Below, piece after piece: positions 26,716 to 35,241 of a stretch of DNA of 64,000 nucleotides. Position numbers and translations under genes: made by a program. The notes beneath the pieces were generated by a model that worked only from the letters and a program-made list of their open reading frames with translations, did not search any database and was not told the DNA's origin. This DNA comes from Streptomyces sp. AC550_RSS872 (GTDB lineage: Bacteria; Actinomycetota; Actinomycetes; Streptomycetales; Streptomycetaceae). The first letter of the stretch is position 1, and each line of letters starts with the position of its first letter. The DNA is taken from contig NZ_JAGMUL010000120.1 of assembly GCF_019049285.1 (NCBI RefSeq), positions 108,983 to 172,982 on the forward strand, read 5' to 3'.

Positions 26716-28194
26716 TCAGTCCACGGGCCACGTGTGCGCGGCCGCGTTGAGATGCATGTAGTCCATGTACGTCGTGGTCATCCGCCGCAGCGCCTCACCC
26801 CGGTCAATGACGCCGGTCTTCTCCAGCTGGTGCACCGTCTCCGCCTGCCACAGGGCCCCGTTGCGGGCGACGACGCAGCGCTGCTCGACGATGCCCAGCA
26901 GGGGTTCGCGCCACGCCGCGTCCAGGCCGGCCAGTTCCAGGCCACGATGGGCGAGGGGCAGCAGGCGGCGCAACACCAGCTCCGGGACCGGGACTTCGCC
27001 CATGCCGGGCCAGTACAGGCGGGCGTCGATGCCGTCGCGGGCGGCGGTGTGGAGGTTCTCCTCGGCGACCGAGAACGACATCCGCGTCCAGATCGGCCGG
27101 TCCTCGTCGACCAGGGCACGTGTCAGGCCGTAGTAGAAGGCGCCGTTGGCGATGATGTCGGCCACGGTGGGCCCGGCGGGCAGGACGCGGTTCTCGATGC
27201 GCAGATGCGGACCGCTGTCGGTGACGGCGTAGATGGGACGGTTCCAGCGGTAGATCGTGCCGTTGTGCAGGGTCAGTTCGCCCAGTTGCGGGGCGCCGCC
27301 GTCATCGAGGGCCCGCTGGGGATCCTCGTCGTCGCACAGGGGCAGCAGGGCCGGGAAGTAGCGCACGTTCTCCTCGAACAGGTCGAAGACGCTGGTGATC
27401 CAGCGTTCGCCGAACCACACCCGAGGCCGTACGCCCTGGGCCTTGATCTCCTGGGGGCGGGTGTCGGTGGCCTGCTCGAACAGCGGGATACGGGTCTCGC
27501 GCCACAGCTCCTTGCCGAAGAGGAAGGGCGAGTTCGCCGCGAGGGCGATCTGTACGCCCGCGACGGCCTGGGCGGCGTTCCAGTAGTCGGCGAAGTCCTT
27601 CGGTGCGACCTGGAGGTGGAACTGGGTGCTGGTGCAGGCGGCCTCGGGCGTGATGGTGTCGGCGTACGTCGACAGGCGCTCGACGCCGTCCACCGAAATG
27701 CGCAGATCCTCGCCGCGGGCCGCGAAGATCTGCTCGTTCAGCAGCTGGTAGCGCGGATCGCCGGACAGGGCCCGCTCCCCGACGTCCGTCTCCCCCAGGG
27801 TCGGCAGGATGCCGATCATGATCAGGTGGGCGCCGACGGCGGCGGCGCGGTCCTCGGCGTGGTTGAGCGCGTCACGGATCGCCTGCTCCCAGGCCCCGGG
27901 TCCCCCGGTCGTCAGCTCCCGGGGCGGGATGTTGATCTCCAGGTTGAAGCGGCCCAGTTCGCTCGACCAGGCGGGGTCCGCGATCGCCTGGAGGACCTCG
28001 GTGTTGCGCATCGCCGGCCGCCCGGCGTCGTCCACCAGGTTGAGCTCGATCTCCAGGCCGACCCGGGGGCGCTCGCTCTCGAACGTCGACTCGCGCAGCA
28101 TCTGCGCCAGCACGTCGAGACAGCTGTGCATCTTCTCCCGGTACCGACGGCGATCCTCCCGTGTGAACACCAGGGCCGGCACATCACGTCCCAT
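26716..28194 (-). CDS. glutamate-cysteine ligase, GCS2 type
   Basis: 492-residue carboxylate-amine ligase of the GCS2/EgtA class. Recognisable elements are GLEIELNLVDDAG near the N-terminus, FNLEINIPPR, TPEAACTSTQFHLQV and LRIENRVLPAGPTVAD. It forms a gamma-glutamyl amide, classically gamma-glutamylcysteine, with ATP. Streptomyces uses mycothiol rather than glutathione, so a route to ergothioneine or another gamma-glutamyl compound is possible, but no egtBCD genes are adjacent. The ATG at 28194 follows GGGAGG; a longer N-terminus has no support. The promoter of the divergent MFS gene starts 112 bp away. Confidence 0.85.
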   Translation of the reverse strand: MGRDVPALVFTREDRRRYREKMHSCLDVLAQMLRESTFESERPRVGLEIELNLVDDAGRPAMRNTEVLQAIADPAWSSELGRFNLEINIPPRELTTGGPGAWEQAIRDALNHAEDRAAAVGAHLIMIGILPTLGETDVGERALSGDPRYQLLNEQIFAARGEDLRISVDGVERLSTYADTITPEAACTSTQFHLQVAPKDFADYWNAAQAVAGVQIALAANSPFLFGKELWRETRIPLFEQATDTRPQEIKAQGVRPRVWFGERWITSVFDLFEENVRYFPALLPLCDDEDPQRALDDGGAPQLGELTLHNGTIYRWNRPIYAVTDSGPHLRIENRVLPAGPTVADIIANGAFYYGLTRALVDEDRPIWTRMSFSVAEENLHTAARDGIDARLYWPGMGEVPVPELVLRRLLPLAHRGLELAGLDAAWREPLLGIVEQRCVVARNGALWQAETVHQLEKTGVIDRGEALRRMTTTYMDYMHLNAAAHTWPVD

Positions 28195-28305
28195 CAGCGC
28201 CCTCCCGAGTTCCCTCGGCGGATAGCTCTCGTCCCAGCGTCGCACTTCGCACGGCACCCGGACAGTCGGCGGGCACCAGGACCGTCGGCCGGCGCAGCGC
28301 TCCCC

Positions 28306-28342
28306 TTGTCGTCTCCCCCGTCGCCCGCCTAGCCTGATTTTG
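28306..28342 (+). promoter_or_regulatory. leaderless promoter of the TTA-containing MFS gene
   Basis: TTGTCG (28306-28311), an 18-bp spacer and TAGCCT (28330-28335) end 6 bp before the GTG start at 28342. The start codon therefore coincides with the predicted transcription start, and no ribosome-binding site is present. Confidence 0.6.
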
Positions 28343-29547
28343 TGCCGTTAATAAACAAAACCCGATCGCACAACGCCGTGCCGGGTACCCCCGACGACCT
28401 GACCCGCCTCCGTATCGCCCTGACCACCTTCTTCGCCCTCGACGGCTTCGTCTTCGCCGGCTGGGTCGTCCGTATCCCCGCCATCAAGCAGCAGACCGGC
28501 GCCTCCGCCGGCGCCCTGGGCCTGGCCCTCCTCGGCGTCTCCGCCGGAGCCGTCGTGACGATGGTGCTCACCGGCCGCCTCTGCCGCCGCTACGGCAGCC
28601 ACCTCGTCACCGTCGTCTGCGGCGTCCTGCTCTCCCTCGGCGTGGCCCTGCCCCCGCTCACCCACTCCGCACCGGCCCTCGGTGCCGTCCTGCTGGTCTT
28701 CGGTGCCGCCTACGGAGGGATCAACGTCGCCTTCAACAGCGCCGCGGTCGACCTGGGCCGAGCGCTGCGGCGGCCCATCATGCCCAGCTTCCACGCCGCT
28801 TTCAGCCTCGGCGGCATGGTCGGCGCCGGGCTCGGCGGGCTCGTCGCCGGGGCACTGTCGCCCACGCGGCATCTGCTCGGCCTCACCGCGATCGGCCTGG
28901 TCGTCACGGCCCTGGCGGGCCGCGTCCTGCTGCGCGTCCCGGCGCCGGAATTGCCCGAGAGCGCACCGCAGGCCGAGTCCGCGCCCCGCCGCCCGGACTC
29001 CCGGACGCGTCGTCTGGTCATCACCTTCGGCCTGATCGCCCTGTGCACGGCCTACGGCGAGGGAGCCCTGGCCGACTGGAGCGCCCTGCACCTGGAGCAG
29101 GACCTGCACGCCACGCCGGGCGCGGCCGCAATCGGCTACTCCTGCTTCGCGCTCGCCATGACGATCGGCCGGCTCACCGGCGCCTGGCTGCTGAGGCGCC
29201 TGGGACAGACCCGTACCCTCGTCTCGGGCGGCGCCACCGCCGCGGCCGGGATGCTGCTCGGCGCGCTCGCCCCCAGCCTCTGGGCGGCACTCGTCGGCTT
29301 CGTGATCACCGGGCTGGGCCTCGCCAACCTCTTCCCCGTCGCCGTCGAACGAGCCGGAACCCTGGCCGGTCCCGACGGCGTCGCCATCGCGTCCACCCTC
29401 GGCTACGGCGGCATGCTCCTGGGCCCACCCGCCATCGGCTTCATGGCGGACTGGTTCTCTCTCCCCCTCGCCCTCACCAGCGTGGCCGCCCTCGCCGCCA
29501 CGGCGGCTGTCATCGGATTCGGCACGCGACGTGCGACAGTGCGCTGA
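28342..29547 (+). CDS. MFS transporter with a TTA codon
   Basis: 401 residues and about twelve transmembrane helices, of a drug/sugar-permease-like MFS subfamily; the hydrophilic loop after TM6 (ELPESAPQAESAPRR) is typical. The start is GTG at 28342 with no Shine-Dalgarno. Codon 3 is TTA, the rare leucine codon read by the bldA tRNA in Streptomyces, and the first eight codons are unusually AT-rich. Expression may therefore be tied to the bldA developmental programme. The export substrate is unknown. It is divergent from the GCS2 ligase. Confidence 0.88.
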   Translation: MPLINKTRSHNAVPGTPDDLTRLRIALTTFFALDGFVFAGWVVRIPAIKQQTGASAGALGLALLGVSAGAVVTMVLTGRLCRRYGSHLVTVVCGVLLSLGVALPPLTHSAPALGAVLLVFGAAYGGINVAFNSAAVDLGRALRRPIMPSFHAAFSLGGMVGAGLGGLVAGALSPTRHLLGLTAIGLVVTALAGRVLLRVPAPELPESAPQAESAPRRPDSRTRRLVITFGLIALCTAYGEGALADWSALHLEQDLHATPGAAAIGYSCFALAMTIGRLTGAWLLRRLGQTRTLVSGGATAAAGMLLGALAPSLWAALVGFVITGLGLANLFPVAVERAGTLAGPDGVAIASTLGYGGMLLGPPAIGFMADWFSLPLALTSVAALAATAAVIGFGTRRATVR

Positions 29548-29684
29548 ACCACCAACAGATGTTTCGGCATAGGCGAGTTGGGGCCCGGTGATTCACATGA
29601 GTCGCCCTGCGGGGAATAACGTGGGTGCCCACGACCGGTGTTGGCCGGTTTCGTGGTACTGACCACACACATACGGGAGTGTCC

Positions 29685-30500
29685 ATGACTGATGAGCCGG
29701 AGAACACCGAGCACGAGGCGCTCGCCAAGATCGACACCTCGGTGCCGCAGTCGGCTCGGATCTGGAACTACTGGCTGGGGGGCAAGGACAACTACGAAGT
29801 CGACCGGGTGGCCGGTGACGCGTTCCGCACGATCTTCCCCGGGATCGAGACCGGAGCCCGCGCCGCGCGCTACTTCCTCGCCCGCGCCGTTCGCCATCTG
29901 GCCGCCGAGGAGGGCATCCGGCAGTTCCTGGACATAGGCACCGGGCTGCCCAGCGTGGACAACACCCATGAGATCGCCCAGCGGGTGGTTCCCGAGTGCC
30001 GGATCGTCTACGTCGACAACGACCCGTTGGTCCTGGCCCACGCCCGCGCGCTGCTCACCAGCACGCCGGAAGGTGTCACCAACTATGTCGACGCCGACCT
30101 GCGTGATCCCGGCACCATCGTGCGGGAGGCCGGGAAGACGCTGAACTTCGACCAGCCGGTCGCTCTGATGCTGATGGGCATCCTGGGCCACATCGAGGAC
30201 TACGACGAGGCGCGCTCGATCGTGCGGCAGTTGGTGGACGCGCTGCCCTCCGGCAGCTACCTGGTGCAGTACGACAGCACCAACACCAGTGAGTCCTACG
30301 TCCGGGCCATCCAGCAGTACAACGACGGCGGCTCGATCCCGTACATCCTGCGCAGCCCCGAGCAGATCGCGGGCTTCTTCGAGGGCCTTGAGCTGCTCGA
30401 ACCGGGCGTGGCGTCGTGCTCGCGCTGGCGTCCCGACGGGGGCGCCTGGGGTCTGCCGGCGGAGGTGCACCAGTACGGCGGGGTGGCCGTCAAGCGCTGA
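29685..30500 (+). CDS. DUF574-type SAM-dependent methyltransferase
   Basis: 271 residues, matching the large Streptomyces DUF574 family. The family signature SARIWNYWLGGKDNYEVDR lies near the N-terminus, then FLDIGTGLPSVDNTHE (SAM loop) and IVYVDNDPLVL. The biochemical role of the family is unproven. The ATG at 29685 follows CGGGAG. It converges on the XRE regulator with a 45-bp gap and is preceded by a 137-bp intergenic region after the MFS gene. Confidence 0.88.
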   Translation: MTDEPENTEHEALAKIDTSVPQSARIWNYWLGGKDNYEVDRVAGDAFRTIFPGIETGARAARYFLARAVRHLAAEEGIRQFLDIGTGLPSVDNTHEIAQRVVPECRIVYVDNDPLVLAHARALLTSTPEGVTNYVDADLRDPGTIVREAGKTLNFDQPVALMLMGILGHIEDYDEARSIVRQLVDALPSGSYLVQYDSTNTSESYVRAIQQYNDGGSIPYILRSPEQIAGFFEGLELLEPGVASCSRWRPDGGAWGLPAEVHQYGGVAVKR

Positions 30501-30502
30501 AT

Positions 30503-30517
30503 CCGCGGGGTCCGCGG
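30503..30517. terminator. short hairpin between convergent genes
   Basis: CCGCGG - GGT - CCGCGG directly after the DUF574 gene, before the stop of the XRE regulator. A 6-bp stem with a 3-nt loop, no U-tract. Confidence 0.35.
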
Positions 30518-30545
30518 CCCGCCGACCGCCGGTCCACGCCGTGGA

Positions 30546-31451
30546 TCAGGTTTCCTGGAGGATGCGGTGGAGAATCGTCGGCGTCTCGTCCGGCGATTCC
30601 GCTTCGACCACCAGGCGGTTCATGACATCCCAGTAGCGCTCGATCTCGTCCGGCTTGTCGGGGTAGAGGGCGGTGGCGAGTTGTTCGAGATAGACCATGT
30701 CGGGCAACAGACCGCCGGGCAGCCGCAGGATGGTCACGGGGCCACTCTCCGCGGCATGGCCCCCTGCGAGGAACGGCAGGATCTGGACGGTGACCTGAGG
30801 GAGTCGGCAGATCTCGATGAGATGCCTGAGCTGGTCACGCATCACGTCGAGACCGCCCACCGGGCGGCGCAGCGCCGCCTCGTCGATCACGGCCCAGAAC
30901 TGCGTCGTCGGCCGGCGGTGCAGGATGCGTCGGCGTGTCATCCTCAGCATGCACCGCCGGTCGATCTCGTGCGCACCGGCGCCCGGGTGGGCGAGCCGGA
31001 CGGCGGCGCGGGCGTAGTCGGGGGTCTGCAACAGGTGGGGTACGCGCTGGACCTCGAAGCAGCGGATGAGACTCGCCGCCTGTTCTGCGCCGAGGTAGAG
31101 CTGCGCCCAGGTGGGCACGACGTCGCCGTAGTACTGCCACCAGGCGGGGGTGTTGGCCTGTTCGGCCAGGGTCAGCAAGGTGGCCCGTTCGGCCTCGTCC
31201 GTGACGCCGTAGAGGGTGAGGAGATCCTCCACGTCACGCGGTTTGACCCCGTGGCGGCCGCCCTCCAGCCGGCTGATCTTGGACCGTGAGGCCCGGATGA
31301 CGTGCCCCGCGGCAGCGCGGGAGATCCCCTGTTCCTCCCGCAGTCCGCGCAGCCGCGCGCCCAGTACCAGCCGCGCCCCCATGGGCCCGGCCGACTGTCC
31401 GTCCAGGCCCCTGCCGCCGACCGGGGTACGTGCTGCCTTGTCGAGGCGCAT
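30546..31451 (-). CDS. XRE regulator with DUF5753-type domain
   Basis: 301 residues. The helix-turn-helix is GISRAAAGHVIRASRSKISRLE, followed by the long C-terminal domain (about residues 110-290) seen in Streptomyces BldB/WhiJ-network regulators, including WWQYYGDVVPTWAQLYLGAE and VQRVPHLLQTPDYARA. Such proteins are normally encoded beside a small DUF397 protein; none is present here. The ATG at 31451 is preceded by GGGAGA. Orphan regulator; target unknown. Confidence 0.87.
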   Translation of the reverse strand: MRLDKAARTPVGGRGLDGQSAGPMGARLVLGARLRGLREEQGISRAAAGHVIRASRSKISRLEGGRHGVKPRDVEDLLTLYGVTDEAERATLLTLAEQANTPAWWQYYGDVVPTWAQLYLGAEQAASLIRCFEVQRVPHLLQTPDYARAAVRLAHPGAGAHEIDRRCMLRMTRRRILHRRPTTQFWAVIDEAALRRPVGGLDVMRDQLRHLIEICRLPQVTVQILPFLAGGHAAESGPVTILRLPGGLLPDMVYLEQLATALYPDKPDEIERYWDVMNRLVVEAESPDETPTILHRILQET

Positions 31452-31509
31452 GGGCAATCTCCCTGCGACGAACGCGACTTGCGCGCATACAAGCGGTGCG
31501 GCCGCCATC

Positions 31510-32166
31510 CTAGGGGCTGTCCGGTACATGATCTCCAAGTCGTGGGAACGGCCATCCTGGAAGTGCGGGCGGCGACGGATGACTCGGCGACTCGGCCAGA
31601 TGCGGGTGCGCCGCGCTCCAGCCGATCCCGTCGTCGAGTTCGATCAGGAGCCCGTCGGCGCCCCGGGTGGCCTGGGGCTCGGGCCCCTGCTCGGCCGGCC
31701 GGCGCACGAGGTCGGCCGGGGCCCGCTGTCCGGCGATGCAGTGCAGCCGGCGCCGGCGCTCGGCGTCGTCGCGGAATGGGGCGACGCACTCCGGCGCGTA
31801 GGCCACGTCGTGCAGGCGGGTTGCCGGGCGGGCGAAGTCCCAGGCGATGATTCCCACCGGCGGGCTGCCCTGCCAGACGACGTTCCAGGGGCCGAAGTCC
31901 CCATGGCAGACGACCTCGTCGTCGCCCGGGACGGCGGTGTCCGTGGACCAGGTCGCGCCCGGCGGAGCCGAAAAGCCGCTGGAGGCGTCGTGGCAGTCGC
32001 GCAGCAGCCGGGCGAAGTTCCGCAGCCCCTGCCCGTCCACGTCCTCGGACCAGCCCGCCGGCGCGGGGTCGGACCTGGTCTCCGGCGCGGGAAGGCAACG
32101 AGTTCTGCCTCTTTCCCACCGCGCCCCGAAGAGCGCTTCCCTTCGACCGCACTCCATCCGGCACAC
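31510..32166 (-). pseudogene. remnant of an aminoglycoside-phosphotransferase-type kinase
   Basis: The middle of this frame reads VCHGDFGPWNVVW, then GIIAWDFARPATRLHDVAYA: the catalytic loop and metal-binding motif of the APH/choline kinase superfamily. The N-lobe with the ATP-binding lysine is absent, and the C-terminal sequence after about residue 140 becomes Pro/Arg-rich and unrelated. It is about 218 codons against the family's 250-300 and its start is close to the divergent gene at 32175. Most likely a decayed, inactive copy; a truncated functional protein cannot be excluded. Confidence 0.5.
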
Positions 32167-32174
32167 TCACCCCC

Positions 32175-32909
32175 ATGGAGACACAGGAGTTCGTCCGCAG
32201 CCTCGACCGCGAGGGCCGGCTGCTGGCGGCGGCCGCCGAACAGGCAGGGACCGACGCGAAGGTGCCGACCTGTCCCGAGTGGCAGGTGCGGGATCTGGTG
32301 CGGCACACGGGGATGGTGCACCGCTGGGCGGCGGCGTTCGTGGCCGAGGGGCGCATGTCCCCCCACCCCGGCGGCGGCCTGCCCGACCTCGACGGCGCCG
32401 AGTTGCTCGGCTGGTTCCGGGAAGGGCACCGCCACCTGGTCGACACGCTCGCGGCCGCCCCCGCCGACGTGCGGTGCTGGCACTTTCTGCCCGCTCCCTC
32501 ACCCCTCGCCTTCTGGGCCCGCCGGCAGGCACACGAGACGACCGTGCACCGCTTCGACGCGGAGGCGGCACTCGGGGGTACGCCGAGCCGGATCGACGCC
32601 GGCTTCGCGGCGGACGGCGTCGACGAGTTGCTGTGCGCCTTCCACGCCCGGCCGAAGAGCCGGGTCCGCAGCGCCGAGCCCCGGGTGCTGCGAGTGCGGG
32701 CGACGGACACCGACGGCGCCGTGTGGACCGTACGGCTGTCGCAGGAGCCTCCCGCGGCCGAGCGGGGCGACACCGCTCAGGCCGACTGCGAGATCGCCGG
32801 ACCGGCCGCGCAGGTGTACCTGTCGCTGTGGAACAGGCAGCCCTTCCCGGACGTGACGGGCGACGAGTCCATCGCCACGCTGTGGCGGGAGAACTCGGCC
32901 GTCATCTGA
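32175..32909 (+). CDS. maleylpyruvate isomerase-type mycothiol-dependent enzyme
   Basis: 244 residues. The N-terminal DinB-like fold with VPTCPEWQVRDLVRHTGMVH and the internal AHETTVHRFDAE motif match the mycothiol-dependent maleylpyruvate isomerase family; the C-terminal domain is of the MDMPI C type. These enzymes use mycothiol in isomerisation or S-transfer. The substrate is not shown by context. The ATG has no clear Shine-Dalgarno, and a leaderless start is possible. It converges with the MarR gene. Confidence 0.82.
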   Translation: METQEFVRSLDREGRLLAAAAEQAGTDAKVPTCPEWQVRDLVRHTGMVHRWAAAFVAEGRMSPHPGGGLPDLDGAELLGWFREGHRHLVDTLAAAPADVRCWHFLPAPSPLAFWARRQAHETTVHRFDAEAALGGTPSRIDAGFAADGVDELLCAFHARPKSRVRSAEPRVLRVRATDTDGAVWTVRLSQEPPAAERGDTAQADCEIAGPAAQVYLSLWNRQPFPDVTGDESIATLWRENSAVI

Positions 32910-32933
32910 AGCTGAACTCGCGCCCTGCGCCGG

Positions 32934-33314
32934 TCAGTTCGCCAGCATCCTGGTCAGCACCGCCCGCTGCACGGGCAGCACCTTGCCGTGCAGCGTGCGG
33001 CCCTTCGCCGTCAGGTGGACCTTGACGCCCCGCCGGTCCTCCTGACACATACCGCGCTCGACCAGCCCGTCCTTCTCCAGCCGGGCGATCAGCCGTGACA
33101 GGGCGCTCTGGCTCAGGTGGACGCGCTCGGAGATCTCCTGCACCCGGTACGACGGGCACTTGGCGTCCGCCAGCACGTCCAGGACCTCGAAGTCGCTTGC
33201 GCACAGGCCGTGTTGGCCGAGGGCGCGGTCCAGTTCGCACTGGGTGCGCGCATGCAGCGCCAGGATGTCGTGCCACTGGTCCACGAGTGCCTGCTCGGGC
33301 TTCTTCGCCACCAT
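32934..33314 (-). CDS. MarR family regulator
   Basis: 126 residues, winged helix. Recognition region YRVQEISERVHLSQSALSRLIARLEKDGLVER, then the wing with GMCQEDRRGVKVHLTAKG. The ATG at 33314 lies 6 bp after a TACGGT -10-like hexamer on this strand, so a leaderless transcript is likely. It is divergent from a DHA2-type MFS pump; the 85-bp space contains palindromes, as expected of a local repressor of the pump. Confidence 0.9.
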   Translation of the reverse strand: MVAKKPEQALVDQWHDILALHARTQCELDRALGQHGLCASDFEVLDVLADAKCPSYRVQEISERVHLSQSALSRLIARLEKDGLVERGMCQEDRRGVKVHLTAKGRTLHGKVLPVQRAVLTRMLAN

Positions 33315-33320
33315 GGGCGC

Positions 33321-33399
33321 ACCGTAGCAGAGTTCCGCAATTATTGCATCGGAATTAAATGCCCTTGCATCTCATGCATACGCATGTACTGTCTTCGTC
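33321..33399. promoter_or_regulatory. divergent MarR/MFS promoter with two inverted repeats
   Basis: For the pump: -35 TTGCAT (33365-33370), 16-bp spacer, -10 TACTGT (33387-33392), ending 7 bp before ATG 33400, so leaderless. For marR: -10 TACGGT (33321-33326, minus). Inverted repeats: TTCCG/CGGAA (33333-33354) with GCAA/TTGC nested inside, and TGCAT-CTC-ATGCA (33366-33378) over the pump -35. Either could bind the MarR dimer; AT-rich compared with flanks. Confidence 0.65.
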
Positions 33400-34884
33400 A
33401 TGACCTCTCCGCTCACCACCCCCGCGTCCGAAGGACGCTGGACCCCCCGGCTGTGGGGCACCCTCCTGGTGCTGTGCGCCGCGATGTTCCTGGACGCGCT
33501 GGACGTGTCGATGGTCGGCGTCGCCCTGCCGTCCATCGGCGCCGACCTGGGCCTGTCCACCTCGACCCTGCAATGGATCGTCAGCGGCTACATCCTGGGC
33601 TACGGCGGCCTGCTGCTCCTCGGCGGACGCACCGCCGACCTGCTGGGCCGACGCCAGGTGTTCCTCGTGGCCCTCGCCGTGTTCGCACTCGCCTCACTGC
33701 TCGGCGGGCTCGTCGACTCGGGCCCGCTGCTGATCGCCAGCCGGTTCGTCAAGGGCCTCGCCGCCGCGTTCACCGCGCCCGCGGGCCTGTCCATCATCAC
33801 CACGACGTTCGCCGAGGGCCCGATACGCAACCGCGCGCTGGCGATCTACACCACCTGCGGCGCCACCGGCTACTCGATGGGGCTCGTCTTCTCCGGCCTG
33901 CTCACCGAGGCCAGTTGGCGCCTGACCATGCTGCTTCCGGCGCCCGTCGCGCTGATCGCCCTGGTCGCCGGCCTGAAACTGCTCCCGCGCACCGAGCGCG
34001 AACGGACGAGCGGCGGTTACGACGTCCCCGGCGCCATCCTCGGCACCGCCGCGATGCTGCTGCTCGTGTTCACCGTCGTCGAGGCACCGGAGGCGGGCTG
34101 GGGCTCGGCCCGCACGATCCTGTCGTTCGTCGCCGTCGTCGTCCTGCTCACCGCCTTCGTCCGCGTCGAGCGGCGCAGCCCGAGCCCGCTGATCCGGCTG
34201 GGCGTACTGCGCTCGGGGGCCCAGGTGCGGGCGCAGCTAGGTGCGTTGACGTTCGTCGGCAGCTACATCGGCTTCCAGTTCCTGGTCACGCTGTACATGC
34301 AGCAACTGCTCGGCTGGTCGGCGCTGCACACGGCGCTGGCCTTCCTGCCGGCCGGCGCGCTCGTGGCGCTGTCGGCGACGAAGGTCGGTGCGATCATCGA
34401 CCGGTTCGGTACGGCGCGGCTGATCGCGATCGGTTTCGCCTCGCTGGTCGCCGGCTACCTCCTGTTCCTGCGGATCGACCTCGACCCGGTCTACGCCGCG
34501 GTCATCCTGCCCACCATGCTGCTGGTGGGCGCGGGCTTCGCGCTGACCTTCCCCTCGCTCAACGTCCAGGCCACCAACGGCGTCGACGAACACGAGCAGG
34601 GCATGGTCTCGGGCCTGCTCAACACCTCGGTCCAGGTGGGCGGCGCGCTGTTCCTGGCCGTCGTGACCGCGGTCCTGACCGCGAACAGCCCCGAGGAACC
34701 CGCCTCCCCCCAGGCGGTCCTCGACAGCTACCTGCCCGCCCTGGCCGTGACCACCGTGATCGCGGTAGCGGGCCTCCTGATCGCCCTCACCGGACTGCGT
34801 ACGCGCCCGAAGCAGCGGACCGTCGTGGTCGCCGAGTCCACCGCGAAGGAGGCGGAAGCGGAGCGTGTGGCGCTCCGTGACTGA
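33400..34884 (+). CDS. DHA2-type MFS drug efflux pump
   Basis: 494 residues with about fourteen transmembrane segments, the EmrB/QacA layout. Motifs include MFLDALDVSMVGVALPSIG (motif D1) in TM1 and GGRTADLLGRRQVF after TM2 (motif A). It exports hydrophobic compounds by proton antiport. The promoter is apparently leaderless and shares its space with the divergent MarR gene; inducer-dependent derepression is the likely regulation. A strong hairpin follows the stop. Confidence 0.93.
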   Translation: MTSPLTTPASEGRWTPRLWGTLLVLCAAMFLDALDVSMVGVALPSIGADLGLSTSTLQWIVSGYILGYGGLLLLGGRTADLLGRRQVFLVALAVFALASLLGGLVDSGPLLIASRFVKGLAAAFTAPAGLSIITTTFAEGPIRNRALAIYTTCGATGYSMGLVFSGLLTEASWRLTMLLPAPVALIALVAGLKLLPRTERERTSGGYDVPGAILGTAAMLLLVFTVVEAPEAGWGSARTILSFVAVVVLLTAFVRVERRSPSPLIRLGVLRSGAQVRAQLGALTFVGSYIGFQFLVTLYMQQLLGWSALHTALAFLPAGALVALSATKVGAIIDRFGTARLIAIGFASLVAGYLLFLRIDLDPVYAAVILPTMLLVGAGFALTFPSLNVQATNGVDEHEQGMVSGLLNTSVQVGGALFLAVVTAVLTANSPEEPASPQAVLDSYLPALAVTTVIAVAGLLIALTGLRTRPKQRTVVVAESTAKEAEAERVALRD

Positions 34885-34898
34885 AGGGGACGCCTCCC

Positions 34899-34940
34899 GC
34901 GTGCGCCCGGTGTGAGCGACTTGCTCCAGCGGGCGCACGC
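34899..34940 (+). terminator. terminator of the DHA2 pump gene
   Basis: Perfect 11-bp stem GCGTGCGCCCG / CGGGCGCACGC around a 20-nt loop that contains a smaller GAGC/GCTC helix. It lies 14 bp after the pump's stop codon. Confidence 0.7.
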
Positions 34941-34956
34941 CTGTTTGACTCGAAGG

Positions 34957-35241
34957 ATGGAGAGCTACGGGGGACGGCGCCGTCAGGCCGAGCGGGACGC
35001 GATCACCGTCGAGATCGGGTACGCGCTGTTCAGTGCCGCGTTCGCGGCGGCGGTGCTGTTCGGGGCGATCGTCGGGCCGGCGTTCGTCTTCGACCTGTCG
35101 GACGGTGCGCGCGGCGCACTCGTCGGCGTGGGCACCACGGTCGCGGTCGTGCTGTTCTTCGCCCGGGTCGTCAGCGTTCTGACGCGGTTCCGCCAGACGT
35201 CTCAGCCCAACCAGCCCGGCCGCACCAACCCCGACTCGTAG
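34957..35241 (+). CDS. small membrane protein, DUF6332 type
   Basis: 94 residues with two transmembrane segments after a hydrophilic start RRRQAERDAITVEIGYAL, and the tail QPNQPGRTNPDS. This matches the small DUF6332 family of Streptomyces membrane proteins of unknown function. The start is taken as ATG 34957; a GTG at 34912 lies inside the terminator and is less likely. A TTGCTC/TTGACT pair at about 34921 and 34945 could be a leaderless promoter. Its 3' end overlaps the converging response regulator by 40 bp. Confidence 0.7.
   Translation: MESYGGRRRQAERDAITVEIGYALFSAAFAAAVLFGAIVGPAFVFDLSDGARGALVGVGTTVAVVLFFARVVSVLTRFRQTSQPNQPGRTNPDS

Noticed and set aside
34912..34957. An upstream GTG start for the DUF6332 gene
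   Set aside because: It lies inside the perfect hairpin terminator of the pump gene and the extra residues are not family-like.
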